Positions 12,501 through 36,287 are shown, numbered from the stretch's first letter. The stretch: 39,046 nt of DNA from Acanthamoeba lenticulata (GCA_002179805.1 NAVB01001856.1:1-39046); one strand, 5' to 3'. The notes: a model not told the origin generated them from the sequence alone. Made by a program: numbers and translations.

Positions 12501-12789
12501 AAGGAGGGACGACGAACCTGGTGTTGTTCTGTTCCTGCTGCTGGGGCTGGCCTTGGAGGAGGCTTGGAGAAGTTGAAGTGTGGTTGTGGTGCGCCAGCTC
12601 CTCACGCACAATGTGGCGCACGCACGACACGAAACTCGAGTCGGGCCGCGCAAAGAACGCCTCCAAGGCGGCAGTTACAAGGGTGGCCACCTCCTGCATC
12701 CCCCCATTCTCCTGCACCAACATGCCCTGTTGATTTCTTCCTCCCTGACGTTGAGGCGAACCATCCCATTGCCCCCCACCTGCTTGCAT
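9519..12789 (-). CDS. F-box and ankyrin-repeat protein with acidic tail
   Basis: Exons in transcript order are 12789..12518, 12438..11685, 11605..10783, 10712..10643, 10573..10364 and 10260..9519, which sum to 957 codons. An additional in-frame intron at 11440..11354 is possible and would give 927 aa. The N-terminus has a helical stretch (SCVRHIVREELAHH) and a long acidic region. An F-box begins at VPVLPNEILFH and continues MSFLRLRSRVRFASVCRRW; the intron inside it appears to be GC-AG. Ankyrin repeats run over about residues 500–710 (LLIAARCGRLAIARLLLERG, AAANGHVDMVELLLDH, LHLAARNGSAEIVELLLLHG). Repeat phasing is restored only when the introns at 10782..10713 and 10642..10574 are removed. The last 240 residues are Glu/Asp-rich with basic patches. 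F-box proteins of this kind usually act as substrate receptors of SCF ubiquitin ligases; the substrate is unknown. Confidence 0.8.
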
Positions 12790-12944
12790 CTTCTTTCTTT
12801 GTGTTCTTTTGGTCCAAAAGAGCGGTTTGTTTCTCAGTTTCCATTCTATGAAGTTTTTCGCTTGGCGCCAATTCCTCAAATTCTTGGAGAAGAAGTGTTT
12901 TTGCATTTAATTATTTATTTTTTGTGTAAATTGGTAGTGGGCGA

Positions 12945-13883
12945 CTACACGCCATGCTCATGATCGTCACCACCGTCGCCGCCTCGCTGCGAGGGGTCGT
13001 CCGTGCCGTAGGAGGGCGTGCTGGAGAAGTTGACCACCAGGTGCAGGCGGTCGCCCACTTCGGGCCGCAGCCGCAGCGTGATGCCGCGCCCGTGGTAGTA
13101 CTCGATGTTCTCCTTCTCCACGAACGCCCTCGCCTCTCCCAGCAGCTGTTGTTGTGTAAAATAGAGAAATAAATATTTAACATTAACAAATTGAAAGCAT
13201 AAACAAAAAATAAAATAAAATAAAATAAAATAAATAAAAATGCAAAAAAGAATGCAAAAAAAGAAGGAGAAAGAGGTCCTCACCTCGGGAAGACGGCGGT
13301 TGATGAAGATGGAGATGAGGGCGAGGAAGGGGAAGACGAGCGGATAGAGGAGGAAGATGAAGGAGAAGTTCTCGGCATGGATGAACTCGAGGGCGAACGG
13401 GTAGGCGATGGTGTTGCCAAAGGCGACGATGATGAGGAGGAAGTGGGCCAGGGAGTGGATCTCGTTCTGCTCCTTGCGGTAGCCCAAGTAGGCCACGTAG
13501 AGGAGGGCCGGCACGTCGCAGGCGAGGATGATGTAGCAGAGGCCCATGAGGGCCGTGTCGTGTAGAACGATGACCTCCTTGCCCGTTGCGCCTCGTGTGA
13601 TGTCGGCGAAGAACATGTAGTAGACGATGGGCAACGCCACGAAGACAAACATGAGCGCGGTGAAGACGTAGTTGTAGATGTTCTCCTTCCGCGTGATAAT
13701 GTTCAACTGGCTTACCGTCTTCCTGTAGCGCCGCGACTCTACCTTGCCGCGTAGGACGGGAGGCATCTGGAGATCGAAGCCCACTCCAACGGCCCACGAG
13801 CTGATGATCTCGCCCTCATCTTTGGTCATGCCCATGAGCCCCGCGAGCTCGCCCGTCTCCCATGGGTTCTGTGGCTGCAACAT
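12945..13883 (-). CDS. Unrecognised multi-pass membrane protein
   Basis: Exons 13883..13284 and 13145..12945 sum to 267 codons. The N-terminal 60 residues are soluble. About five hydrophobic segments follow (YNYVFTALMFVFVALPIVYY, ALMGLCYIILACDVPALLYV, HFLLIIVAFGNTIAYPFALEF, SFIFLLYPLVFPFLALISIFI). The C-terminal tail is soluble (RGITLRLRPEVGDRLHLVVN) with a Gly/Asp/His-rich end. I cannot assign a family. The ATG at 13883 may not be the true start. An upstream open frame with a strong GTGAGT donor at 14195 would splice in phase 0 onto this exon at 13874 or 13868, just past this ATG, and encodes a hydrophobic stretch (KWLLFFWGIANRL). That suggests a missing 5' coding exon and one more membrane helix. 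It faces ISCA1 head to head. Confidence 0.65.
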   Translation of the reverse strand: MLQPQNPWETGELAGLMGMTKDEGEIISSWAVGVGFDLQMPPVLRGKVESRRYRKTVSQLNIITRKENIYNYVFTALMFVFVALPIVYYMFFADITRGATGKEVIVLHDTALMGLCYIILACDVPALLYVAYLGYRKEQNEIHSLAHFLLIIVAFGNTIAYPFALEFIHAENFSFIFLLYPLVFPFLALISIFINRRLPEVRTSFSFFFCILFCIFIYFILFYFIFCLCFQFVNVKYLFLYFTQQQLLGEARAFVEKENIEYYHGRGITLRLRPEVGDRLHLVVNFSSTPSYGTDDPSQRGGDGGDDHEHGV

Positions 13884-14439
13884 CTAATCTTTTCTGTTTG
13901 GCGGGAAAAGAGGAGCCAATTCTTAGACAAAGCGTGCAACGAAGCCATTGGGAGGGCAAGGAGGATTCTTCTTTGCATGCGCATTACAATTTTTTTCGGG
14001 AGGAAGGAATAAAGAATGTAAAGCGCACTTTTGCGTGTTGCGTGTCTGCCTCCTTTGAACTAAATCAGAATCGAGGAGTAGAAGTGCGCCTCGCTTTGCT
14101 GTCGTTCTCTTTGATCGATCAGGTGTTGGGGTGCCTCGAGGAAAATCACCGAGAAAAAAAAAAGGGGCCAGAAAGTTCGGACCGAAAAAACTCACCAAAC
14201 GGTTGGCAATTCCCCAAAAGAAGAGCAGCCACTTCACAGTCAAGTCGAACGTTGGCCAGCAACACGCCGTCAGCAACAGTGTCGGCAAGATGAATCCGTA
14301 GAGTAGGGCTTACGGATATTTCACGCAGATCTTACAGGAAAATGCAGGGGTTTCCTTAGTTGCTCAGGTACCAAGAAAACAGTAGTTTCCAGCTCGCGAG
14401 GTGCAACACGCAAGTGCTCCTCATCCCTCACCATCCAAC
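13884..14439. promoter_or_regulatory. Divergent intergenic region (membrane protein / ISCA1), possibly holding a 5' exon
   Basis: This 556-bp stretch separates two divergent genes and should contain both promoters. It is less GC-rich than the genes. On the minus strand about 14196–14310 is an open frame without an ATG but with a canonical GTGAGT donor; see the membrane protein entry. No RNA gene was seen. Confidence 0.4.
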
Positions 14440-14900
14440 ATGTCGGTCGCAGGCACCGTGCGCGTTGTCCGCAAGCCCCTCACGAGCCGATTTGCTGCCA
14501 AGGCGCCCATCACACTGACCCCAGCTGCTGTTTCTCGGCTCAATTCATTGATGAGCCCATCCAAGGACAAGTACGAAGGCATCCGATTGGATGTTAAATC
14601 GCGGGGCTGTGGTGGCAATTCCTTCACGCTTGATTATGCCGAGAAGAAGGAGAAAAGTGATGAAGTGGTGGAAGCTGATGGTACGCTCCTCCCCCCCCCC
14701 AAAATCGCGATCTTCGCCAGCTAATGACGCAACAATCGGGCTTCAAAGCAGGCGTGAAGGTTTTTGTGGGTTCCAAGGCTCTTCTGCATGTCATCGGGAC
14801 CGAGATGGACTACGTGGAAGATGACCTGCAATCGGGCTTCGTCTTCAACAACCCGCAGGCCAAGTCAACGTGCGGCTGTGGCGAATCCTTCACGTTGTAG
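14440..14900 (+). CDS. ISCA1: Mitochondrial iron–sulfur assembly protein, IscA/HesB family (ISCA1-like)
   Basis: Exons 14440..14680 and 14752..14900 give 129 residues. The N-terminus (MSVAGTVRVVRKPLTSRFAA) is basic and free of acidic residues, fitting a mitochondrial presequence. The A-type carrier domain follows: ITLTPAAVSRL, then GIRLDVKSRGCGGN with the first conserved Cys (57), and near the C-terminus STCGCGESF with Cys121 and Cys123. These three cysteines bind Fe or Fe–S in the family. The role is maturation of [4Fe-4S] proteins in the mitochondrial matrix, in other eukaryotes together with ISCA2 and IBA57. The motif layout and length match ISCA1. The gene converges on the epsilon-COP gene, 163 bp away. 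Confidence 0.93.
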
Positions 14901-15063
14901 CGCCTCTTCGTCCTCCTTACCCGCGAATGTATATACCAACGATTTTATAATCAAGAAAGATTGACAGTGTAGAGAGAATCAAGAACAGCAAACCTTCCTT
15001 GTGCACTCCACATACGGAAAAGAAGAAGAAAGAGGAGAAGGAGAAGCATTCACTCTACAACGC

Positions 15064-16349
15064 CTAAGCTTGGGTGGGCGAGTAGCGAGAGACGAGCCGG
15101 TCCCAGCTCTGCTCCAGCATCTCGAGCTCCTTGATGAACGGGTGCTTCGGCGTGCGCCCCTTCGCCTGGCTGCACGCGACACGAGCCGCCACCAACACCA
15201 AGTCAGAGACTTTTCCATCATTGTGCCCACTACCTTCTACTTCTTCTTTCTTCTCTCGACGTAGAGAGGAAGGAAGAACGCACTTGAGGTAGCGGTTGAT
15301 GACCTCCTTGGGCTTGGCCAGGTGCTGGTAGAGCGCCACAAGGTTCACCAACGTGTCCACGTCGTTGGGGTTCTACATGAAGATGATGAAGTGTTGAGGA
15401 TCACTTCAGGCGTGGAGAGGGGAGTGAGCCAACAACAACAACACACATACCTTCTCCATGGCCTGGAGGAGCAGCTTCTCAGCCTTCCTGCCCTCGTCGG
15501 GCTTGTCGAGCCTCTTGAGGTGAACCGAGGCCAGACCGTTGAGCAGCAGCGGCGTGCTGTTCCACTTCTCCGTGAGCTCAGAGAAGATGAAGAAGGCCTC
15601 CTCCAGCTTCTCCCCGCCCTGAAGAAGTGATGATGTTGTGTTTAGAGCAGGACCTTGTGCGTGTAGCGCGCCTGAGCAGTCACCCATCAGCGTTCTAGAA
15701 CGTACGATGGCGACGTTGAGCCAGGCGGTGGCGAGCTGTGTAGCGGTGGCGTCGTCGTCGAGGCCCTGCATGTTGCCGAGCTCCTTCTGCGCGAGGTCGA
15801 GCCTGTCGATCTGGATGAACGCTCGCACAAGCAGAGCACGTCTGGAGGCCCCACGAGAGAAGTAAGAAGGTGGATCGAGACGTTCTCCATCCGTGTAGAG
15901 AAGAAAGAGGAGAGGAGGGGGGGGGGTGTTATGCCAAACCCTTCAAGCGATCTCGACTGATGGAGAGCTCTGAACACCTCATCGTAGTCCTCCTCGTAGA
16001 AGTGGATCAACGCGGTCACCAGCTGAACAATCTCATCGCTGGCCATGCGCGGGTCAGAGGGCCAGTTCTTGATTGTGGTAAGCACGATGTCCTTGTTGCG
16101 CTCGTTTGCGAGGTAGCTCGCGAGAGCCTTCACTGCGAGAAGAGACGCATTGGGGTTGCTGTCCTTGATCTCCTCCAGCACGATGTTGTAGTCGCCCTTG
16201 CCAATGTAGGAACGGTAAATCATCACATCACGCTCCACCTTGAAGGTCTCGGGAAGGTGGTCCAGCGTGAGGCCCTCATTGATGGCGGCTTGGTAGTTGC
16301 CGATGAGGAACAGATTGCGAAGCTCGAACAGAGGATCCGTGTCGCCCAT
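15064..16349 (-). CDS. COPE: Coatomer subunit epsilon (epsilon-COP)
   Basis: Exons in transcript order are 16349..15940, 15841..15706, 15618..15451, 15372..15284 and 15169..15064, which sum to 303 codons (302 aa), close to the usual epsilon-COP size of about 300. The protein begins MGDTDPLFELRNLFLIGNYQ and consists of TPR-like helices throughout. Conserved stretches include MIYRSYIGKGDY, ALIHFYEEDYDEVFRALHQ, AFIQIDRLDLAQKELGNMQ, LDDDATATQLATAWLNVA and the C-terminal HPFIKELE. Each intron junction restores the conserved frame. Epsilon-COP stabilises alpha-COP in the B subcomplex of COPI, which coats vesicles for retrograde Golgi-to-ER transport. It is divergent from the giant BEACH gene. Confidence 0.95.
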
Positions 16350-16648
16350 TTGAAAAAAAAAGCAGTGGTGAGGGAAGAAGACTAGAAGGGGTGAATAGAG
16401 GAGACCCACTACAGCTGGCCACAAGATCAATGTGTGTGAAATGGGACAATTCGCGACCACGTCAGCGGCAGCGCCTCTTTTCTTTATTTTTTTTGGCTTT
16501 TCTTTGTTTCTGGCGCCCCGAGCTTGACCGAGAAACAACGCGTGCGGGCCGCCGTCCGCGTGTGGTTCTACACCATAACACCCGATCGACCCGACACGAG
16601 CAGGACGTTGGCCAACTGCCGGGGTGCCGCTCTTGCTCGAGGTTGGTC
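16350..16648. promoter_or_regulatory. Short divergent promoter region, epsilon-COP / BEACH gene
   Basis: These 299 bp separate the two start codons and must hold both promoters. There is a poly-A run next to the epsilon-COP ATG and a T-rich stretch near 16480. No known operator or start element could be identified. Confidence 0.45.
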
Positions 16649-30054
<13,406 letters not shown>

Positions 30055-30215
30055 TGATAATATTTCTACTTCTTTACATAGCCTGAAAATACACAATTAA
30101 ATAATATTTTCGAAACAAAAGGTAAATAAAATGAAATAAAAATACAATCCTGGCTTCGTTCAGTTGCTCGTCATCCGGAAGAAGCCCAAATGTGCGCGCG
30201 TGCGTGCGTGTGCGC

Positions 30216-32099
30216 TCAGCGCGTGCCGGTCAGCGCGTTCATCATGTTGCGGACCGCCACCATCTGCGCGCCCAGCTGCGTGGCGTAGTCCTCCCCCGTG
30301 TAGCCCCACCTGCTCACATCGACGATGATAATGAGCGAGATGGCGTGCGTGTGTGCGTGCGTGCGTGCGCGTGTGCGCGGGAGGGACGCATTACCAGTCC
30401 CAGCAGCCCTTGGGGTTGTAGGGCACTTCCGACGACACGATGGCCTGCGGATACAGCACGATGATCTGTGGAGGAGAAAAATGATAAATTGAGTTTTGCA
30501 TAAATGAAAAAAAATCACAAAATAAAAAATAAAAAGAAAGTACGTTGTTGGACTCGGCCCACTCGTTGAGGCCGGAGTGGCGGTAGTAGGCGTCGTGGAT
30601 GAGGGCCGTCCCCATCTCGCACCCGTGGAAGGCCACCACCAGCTTGCATTCTGCGAGTACGTCATTGTCAACCAACAAAATAGATTGAAATAAACAAAGT
30701 AAATAAAATAAATTAGGATCATAATTCGCCGATGTTGACGATGGTGCGGGCTCGTACGGGCGCCCTGCTGGCAGGCGGACGACACGTAAACGTAGCCGAG
30801 CTGGGCCATGGAGATGTCCCCCACGGGCGCTGGCGCGTAGTTTTGCTGCGCAAACGCGAAAAGCTGTGGACCGAGTCTGGTCAGTTTTCATTTTATTTTT
30901 ATTTATTTATTTTTAATTTGCGTAGTTATTTTACCAAATAATGTAAAGTTGGTGTGGTGCGGGGAGGCGTACGTTGGCCGGGTTGATGGAGGAAGCGCGC
31001 GGGCGGAGAAGCCATTGCGGGTAGAAGTGGCGGAGCATGGCGCCCGAGGCGTCAAACGCGCAGTTGTTGATGAACGGGCTCCCCAGGTAGTCGCACGTGT
31101 TCCCAAAGCTGTTTTGTTTTACATTTGACAAAATCGTATTTAATCATTCCGCAAATTCCAAATGACACAGCCAACGAAAACTCAAACGTAGAACATGTTT
31201 TAACACAACATTTTGTAAAAAAGATGAATAAATATGAATAAATATATAATAAGTAAAGAAAGGCGTACTTGTCGGTGATCCAGGCGTGCTCAGAGGAGAT
31301 GTTGGTGACCATCACGACGCGAGACGAGTTGGTGATGTAGTACTCGTAGTACATCTTGGCCTTCTTGACGACGCCCGTGTCGACAACGGTGTCCTTGGTC
31401 CCCGAGAAGAGCCACACGCGCGCCTCCTTCAGGTTGGCCGGGTCGTCGATGGTACCCATCGTGTAGGCGTAGGCCGTCCCGTCCCAGAGCACGCTGAGGT
31501 CGATCAGGTCCGGCGTGGCCATGCACGACGTCACCGCGATGTCCAAGTCCCCTTGCGCGCCTGCAAATACAACAAATAAACCAAACGGCGTCGGTGGGAC
31601 TCGAGCCCGGGATCGGCCAATCGCGAAGCGGGATTGAATAAGCGTACACCAATAGGGGACGCCTGCGATGATGCCAGCACCTCTGAACGTGCGCGAGAAG
31701 GCCACGTGCATCTGCACGGCCTGCAGATTCAAAGGCCCCCCCCCGGCAAGGTCGAGTGAGCTGTGGTCTTGCAGCGGTGGAGTGAAAGAAAGTGGGGGCA
31801 CCAAACCATGGCTCCGCCGGAGGAGATGCCCACCACGCTCATGTCGGTCGCATCCACGTTGTAGCTCTCTGCAGGAGGGAACAAGAAGGAGATTTAAGTG
31901 TTTGCTTTCATATTATTGGAAGATGATTATTGCAAAGGGAAGATTGATTTAGAGGTAAAGGGGGGGGGGGCAAGAAGGAGCAATAACTGAGTGGCTGTGC
32001 ATGGGTTGGAAGAAGAAGACAAGCAAGAAGAAGCAGAAAGAAGAGCGCCACAACGCTGCCCAAAGCGTGGAAGCGTGCAGATCCACTCCCTCCTGTCAT
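30216..32099 (-). CDS. Secreted PHB-depolymerase-like esterase, circularly permuted (type 2 / fungal type)
   Basis: Exons in transcript order are 32099..31988, 31868..31807, 31720..31648, 31560..31269, 31108..30973, 30863..30758, 30650..30544, 30465..30395 and 30309..30216. They sum to exactly 351 codons (350 aa). The start encodes a strong signal peptide (VVALFFLLLLACLLLPTHAQ), so the protein is secretory. The lipase box SVVGISSGGAMA (nucleophile about Ser53) lies at the very N-terminus. The predicted Asp is in LFSGTKDTVVD and the His in SSEHAWITD. The oxyanion segment LVVAFHGCEMG, then IIVLYPQAI and KGCWDWWGYTGEDY, lie at the C-terminal side. This order is that of the circularly permuted alpha/beta hydrolase of extracellular PHB depolymerases such as the Penicillium funiculosum enzyme. 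Conserved cysteines occur in the same contexts. It could degrade polyhydroxyalkanoate granules of ingested bacteria, but a related esterase substrate is possible. No separate substrate-binding domain is seen. Confidence 0.88.
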
Positions 32100-32206
32100 G
32101 TGTTGCTGGTTGAATAAACAGCGATAAAGAAAGATAACATTTATAACAATAAAGAAATAGCCAATGCCATTTCTCCGAGGGCATTTCCCTAATCGAAGCC
32201 ACGGCG

Positions 32207-34006
32207 CTACAGGCGGGCCGTCTTGTTGGCGGGAGAAGAAGGCACGAGCACGACGCGGCCGACGACGTCCTTGTTGTTCAGAAGCTGGTGCGCCACAGGC
32301 GCCTGTTCGAGCGGGAGCACGCGATGGACCACGGGCCGCAGCTTGCCCTCGGCCGCCATCGCCAGCACCTGCTCCAGGTCCTCCCTGCGTTGTGTTGGTG
32401 TCGTTGTCGACAACGTGAGTCGTCTTCTTCTTGTTTTTGATGTGAACTTTCAACAAATCAAGTTGTGGAGAAAAGGTTGGACCTGGAGGCGCCTGAGCTG
32501 CCAAAGAGCTTGAGCTCCTTGAGGATCAGCAGGCCCGGGTTGATCGTCTCCTTGCTCGCGGTCACGTTGCCGATGATCACGAGCCGGCCGTTGGGCCGGA
32601 GGCTGCGGATGCTGGAGTTGAGCGTCGGCGTCCCGACGCACTCTAGCGCGACGTCCACTGGCGGTCTCACGCTGGGGCCAACGACCACGCGATTGTCAGA
32701 AACACACCAACAGCCAAACAGCGAAACGCGAAGAAAAGAACGAAAACGAAAGCGAAAAACGAAAGGGGAGGGAGGAACTGGTGGTGGAACTGCTGGAGCT
32801 CGTCGGGCGAGGAGCAGATCAAGACCTCGTCCGCCCCGTGCTGGCGGAGCACCGCGGCTTTCTCGTGGGAGGAGGTCACAGCCACTACCTGTCCCCCGAA
32901 CACGTTCTTGACCAGCTGGATGGCGTGGATGCCCACTCCTGCATGACATGATGGAAAGGGAAGCCGTCGGTCAGCCGCCATCCAACACCTGAAAGAGGAA
33001 CAAGCAAACAAGCAGCAAAGGCGCTGAGAGAGAGACCTCCCGTGGCGCCGGTGATGAGGACCCGCTCGCCTGGCCGCAGGTTCGCGTGGAAGCGGAGGCC
33101 GCGGAGGGCCACCCCCGCCGTGCACATCAGGAAGCAGCCGTCTGCACTCCCCCGACCCCCACGAGGGCCACGCGTGTGTGTTCTCTGGTGAGTAAAAAAG
33201 GACGACAACGACGACAACGACGACAATGTCGACGACAATGCTGACGGCAATGTCGACGACGGACCCTGGAAGGAGACGGCGCTGGGGAGTGGCACGAGCG
33301 AGCCGACTTTGGCGCGCACAAACGGGGCGTAGGAACCGTCCACGGTCGTCCCAAAGTACTCCGACGCGCGTTCGCACCAGCGCGGCGACTCCCCTGCGCC
33401 ACCGCCGCCACAGCCAGAAAAAGGTGGTGTCAAGGAAAGCGCCTTGAGCTGAGGAGGCACGCTTGTCGCCGGACAAGGGACACACGCACGGGGATCGCGG
33501 CACGCGCGGCACTCGCCGCACTGGTCGTGGTGGAGGTTCACCACGCGCGCGCCTACGCGCAGCTGCGCCGGGCAAGTGGTGGTTAGTTGTTCATCTGCGC
33601 TGACGTCATGCTGACGTAACACACATGGAGGACGGACCCAGGCAGGTCGCTCCTCTGCGGCAGGTTCGCCCACGCTGACGACCACGCCTGCAAACTGCAG
33701 AGAGAACAAGGAGAGGTGGGAGAAGGCGAGTTCCCATGAGGCCTAAGCGGGCAACTACAAGTTGGTAACTTGAAAGTGGAGGAAGACCTCGTGGCCGGCG
33801 ATGAGGGGCAGGGCAAAGGGCGCCGGGTGGCCGCCCTTGAGCTCTACGAGCTCGCGGTGGCACACGCCAATGGCCTCCACTCGCACCAGCACGTCTCCGC
33901 GGCCAGCCTTCGGCACCGCGACCTCGCGCTGCACAAGGGCCAGCTTGGCCCCGGCCTTGGCCTTGGGGGCGTCTTCGCCAAGTCCCTCCAACCTGAACGC
34001 CTTCAT
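32207..34006 (-). CDS. Medium-chain dehydrogenase/reductase, zinc alcohol dehydrogenase type
   Basis: Exons in transcript order are 34006..33788, 33694..33638, 33562..33461, about 33388..33265, 33141..33037, 32938..32779, 32671..32483 and 32384..32207, giving about 377 aa. The acceptor at 33388 versus 33393 is the one uncertain junction; 33388 keeps the frame. The N-terminal GroES-like fold has IGVCHREL and LIAGHE (catalytic zinc ligands Cys, His and the Glu). A Cys-rich CGECRACRDPRAC segment matches the structural zinc loop. The Rossmann part has VLITGATGGVG and IHAIQLVK, followed by LRPNGRLVIIGNV and a typical C-terminus (LRPVVHRVLPLEQAPVAHQL). This points to an NAD(P)-dependent alcohol or quinone oxidoreductase in the cytosol. 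The substrate cannot be predicted. It lies 107 bp upstream of the PHB-depolymerase-like gene on the same strand. Confidence 0.88.
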
Positions 34007-34089
34007 CTTCTTGAGAGTGTTGTTTTTTGTGTTTTTGTGTTTTTGTTTTTTGTTTTTTATTTTGTATTTGGCGTCGCGCTTCTGTCTAG

Positions 34090-34392
34090 CTCCACCTCGT
34101 CCGCCTCACGACCCTCGATCTGGAGTGCATGACCGCCATCACCGACGCTGGTGTGGAGCTCCTCGCGCTGCCTGCACTCGAGATTCTCAGCCTCCAGAGC
34201 ACGGGCCCGAGAAACTGTGCGGCGACCGCGGACTTGGCGAAGGCTATTGGCGATGTCAACACCAGCGGCTGTGAAGTGAAGACCGTTGACCTCGCGCAGG
34301 TCAAGAGCCTTAGACACACGGCCATTTACGCTGATTGGCCATGGCGATGTCCAACGACGTGGGCCAAGAGAAGATGCTGCCTGAGAAGATGA
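34090..34392 (+). pseudogene. Orphan leucine-rich-repeat exon
   Basis: A good 3' splice site (T-rich tract then TCTAG at 34085–34089) is followed by an open frame with LRR pattern: LVRLTTLDLECM, AITDAGVELLALPALEILSL. After about 45 residues the repeat pattern decays, and the frame stops at 34390. No start codon or upstream exon is available on this strand, since the preceding DNA is the 5' end of the dehydrogenase gene. It looks like a fragment of an LRR gene (AMN1/RNI-like repeats) left by rearrangement. It could instead be a distal exon of an unusual transcript. Confidence 0.5.
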
Positions 34393-34421
34393 TGTTTTAT
34401 TTATGTTGCACGACCTCCTCA

Positions 34422-35925
34422 TCAACCGTCGCGCTCCAGTTGAAGAAGGTGGTTGTAGATCCATGTAAAGGTGGGCCGTTCGCGTGGATTCTTGTTTGTG
34501 CACTTGTCTGCCAGCTCCTTCAAGTCACGGTCGTGGTCGGAACCCGGGTAGCTCTCTCGCTCAAAGAGCTCCTTGAAGAGCTTGCCGTAGCCATAGACGT
34601 CGACCGACGGGGTGTAGTCCTTGCTGCGCACCTCAGGCGCACGGTAGCCGGCTGTACCCACGACTGTGTGTTGCTTGCCAGCAGCTTCGTCCCACACCTT
34701 GGCGACGCCAAAGTCGGTAATCTTGGCTCGGCCGTCCTTGGTCACCAGGATGTTGTGCGGCTGGAAGGAAGATGGATCAGGAAATCAGCCAATTAGTGTT
34801 GTGGAAAGTGGTCCAAGAAGATACCTTGAGGTCACGATGCATGACATTCTGTTGGTGCAGGTACATCATCCCACGAGCTATGTCCTGCATGATGGTGAAG
34901 GGATTGATCTTGCGCAGTGCCCGGTTCAAGTCCTTGGGGAGGCGCTCCATGACCAGCCAAATGTCCTTGTCATCATCCTCCCAGAACCCATAAATCGTTA
35001 CCACGTTTTCATGGTTCAGGGCCCTAAAGATCAAGCTCATTTGGGTCAGTACCACCCAAACAAGGGAAAAAGGAAAAGGACAATACCATAAAATGTTGAT
35101 CTCGCGCACCAGCAGCTCAAACTGGCCTTGCGACTTGGCCTTCTTTAGAACAACTTCCTTCTTGCACCATGTGCCACAGTAGACTTCAGCTTGGCCTCCT
35201 TGAGTGTCCAGCTTCTTGCCTTTCATGACCTTTGTCAACTGCCTTGCTTGGATGAGCTCCTTGCTCTCCTCTTGTTCTTCTACATTATTCATTGTTAGAA
35301 AAAGGACATGAAAACATGATTGAATGATGGGACATGTACCACAAGCCAATGGAGAACAACTTATGCCATCTTCTTCATCATCATCATCAACTTCAAGACT
35401 TGCAGCCACAATGATATAGCTGGGCGGTGGAGCCTTGCCTTTTCTTGCCCAGCAATGTTGTTTGGCTTCAAGTAGTGCTGCTTTCACATCTGGGTGTAGG
35501 TCTTGGAGGGCCAACACCTTGGTGGCGATTGTGAGCTCATGTTGGTTGACCGCTTGCAGCATACTGAACACCACAGGACACCATGAATCAGCACTTTGAA
35601 AGCCAACTATGCTCAGCACGGCGAGCCTAAGGATTAAAAAAAAGTGTTTGTCAGGCGGCTCATTTTGTTGCATGGCAACACTGCAAACAAAGAGGAACAT
35701 ACTTGCTTGTTCTGAGTCCCTTGAGTGCAGAAAGTAGACATCAGAACAATGGGCGCGTAGCTTGCCAGTGTGCACTTTGCCACCAAGTTCAAACTCCCAG
35801 GTGTCGCCCTCTTGGAAGCCATAGCGCTGGCGAAGAAACGTGACGAGCGAGTGATCTGACGCTGACGTGTGGCTTGGTGAATACATCCTCTGGTACTGTT
35901 CTTGTTGTAGAGTACCTTCTTTCAT
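34422..35925 (-). CDS. TKL-type serine/threonine protein kinase with unknown N-terminal region
   Basis: Exons in transcript order are 35925..35703, 35606..35340, 35279..35087, 35023..34825 and 34760..34422; with the ATG at 35925 they sum to 407 codons. The kinase domain covers the last 220 residues: glycine-rich loop GGQAEVYCG, Lys in EVVLKKAK, REINILWALNHENVV, catalytic VMHRDLKPHNIL, DFG in KITDFGVAKV, GTAGYRAPEV and VDVYGYGKLFKELF. All catalytic residues are present, so it should be active. The N-terminal 190 residues (FGFQ-like EGDTWEFELGGKVHTGKLR, then an acidic linker) match nothing I know. The 5' end is uncertain. A better start may be the ATG at 36162, whose short exon ends in a canonical GTAAGT donor at 36103 and can be joined through about 36058–35951. 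The exact path is unresolved. Confidence 0.8.
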
Positions 35926-36103
35926 GGTGTACCTGCTGTTTGTACTGTACCTTGGCCTGGCGAGTTGTCAATAGAATACGGCGACCAAGAAGCGAGGCTA
36001 CGGTATCCCTGCTCTTGGAGAAAACACCGGCACAAGCTGGTTGGCCATTGCCTTCCAACAAAATTTTGAATGAGGACCCACGTTGCAGGGAGCCACAACT
36101 TAC

Positions 36104-36162
36104 CTTTCTTGCAGTGAGTGTGCCAGCAAATTGCGGGGTTGCACAGTGATTGGGCAGTCCAT
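36104..36162 (-). other. Possible first coding exon of the kinase gene
   Basis: An ATG at 36162 opens a 59-nt frame (MDCPITVQPRNLLAHSLQE) ending at a canonical GTAAGT donor. A downstream acceptor near 36056 would continue the frame into a segment reading SLCRCFLQEQGYRSLASW. A second, about 50-nt intron would then be needed to reach the kinase frame. This is plausible but not proven. Confidence 0.35.
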
Positions 36163-36287
36163 TCCTCCTCTCGAGGCGCTATTGATCATCGACCGGACTT
36201 CCCTACTTCTCCTGAGCACGTTTTAATTGTTTTGATTTTCCTCCGCCTTTTTTCATCATGTGAGGGCTCGAGCACAAGAGGCGAGCC

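Noticed and set aside
33770..34132. Plus-strand frame over the dehydrogenase 5' end
   Set aside because: It is antisense to a clear GroES-like N-terminal exon; only the LRR part after 34090 has its own support.
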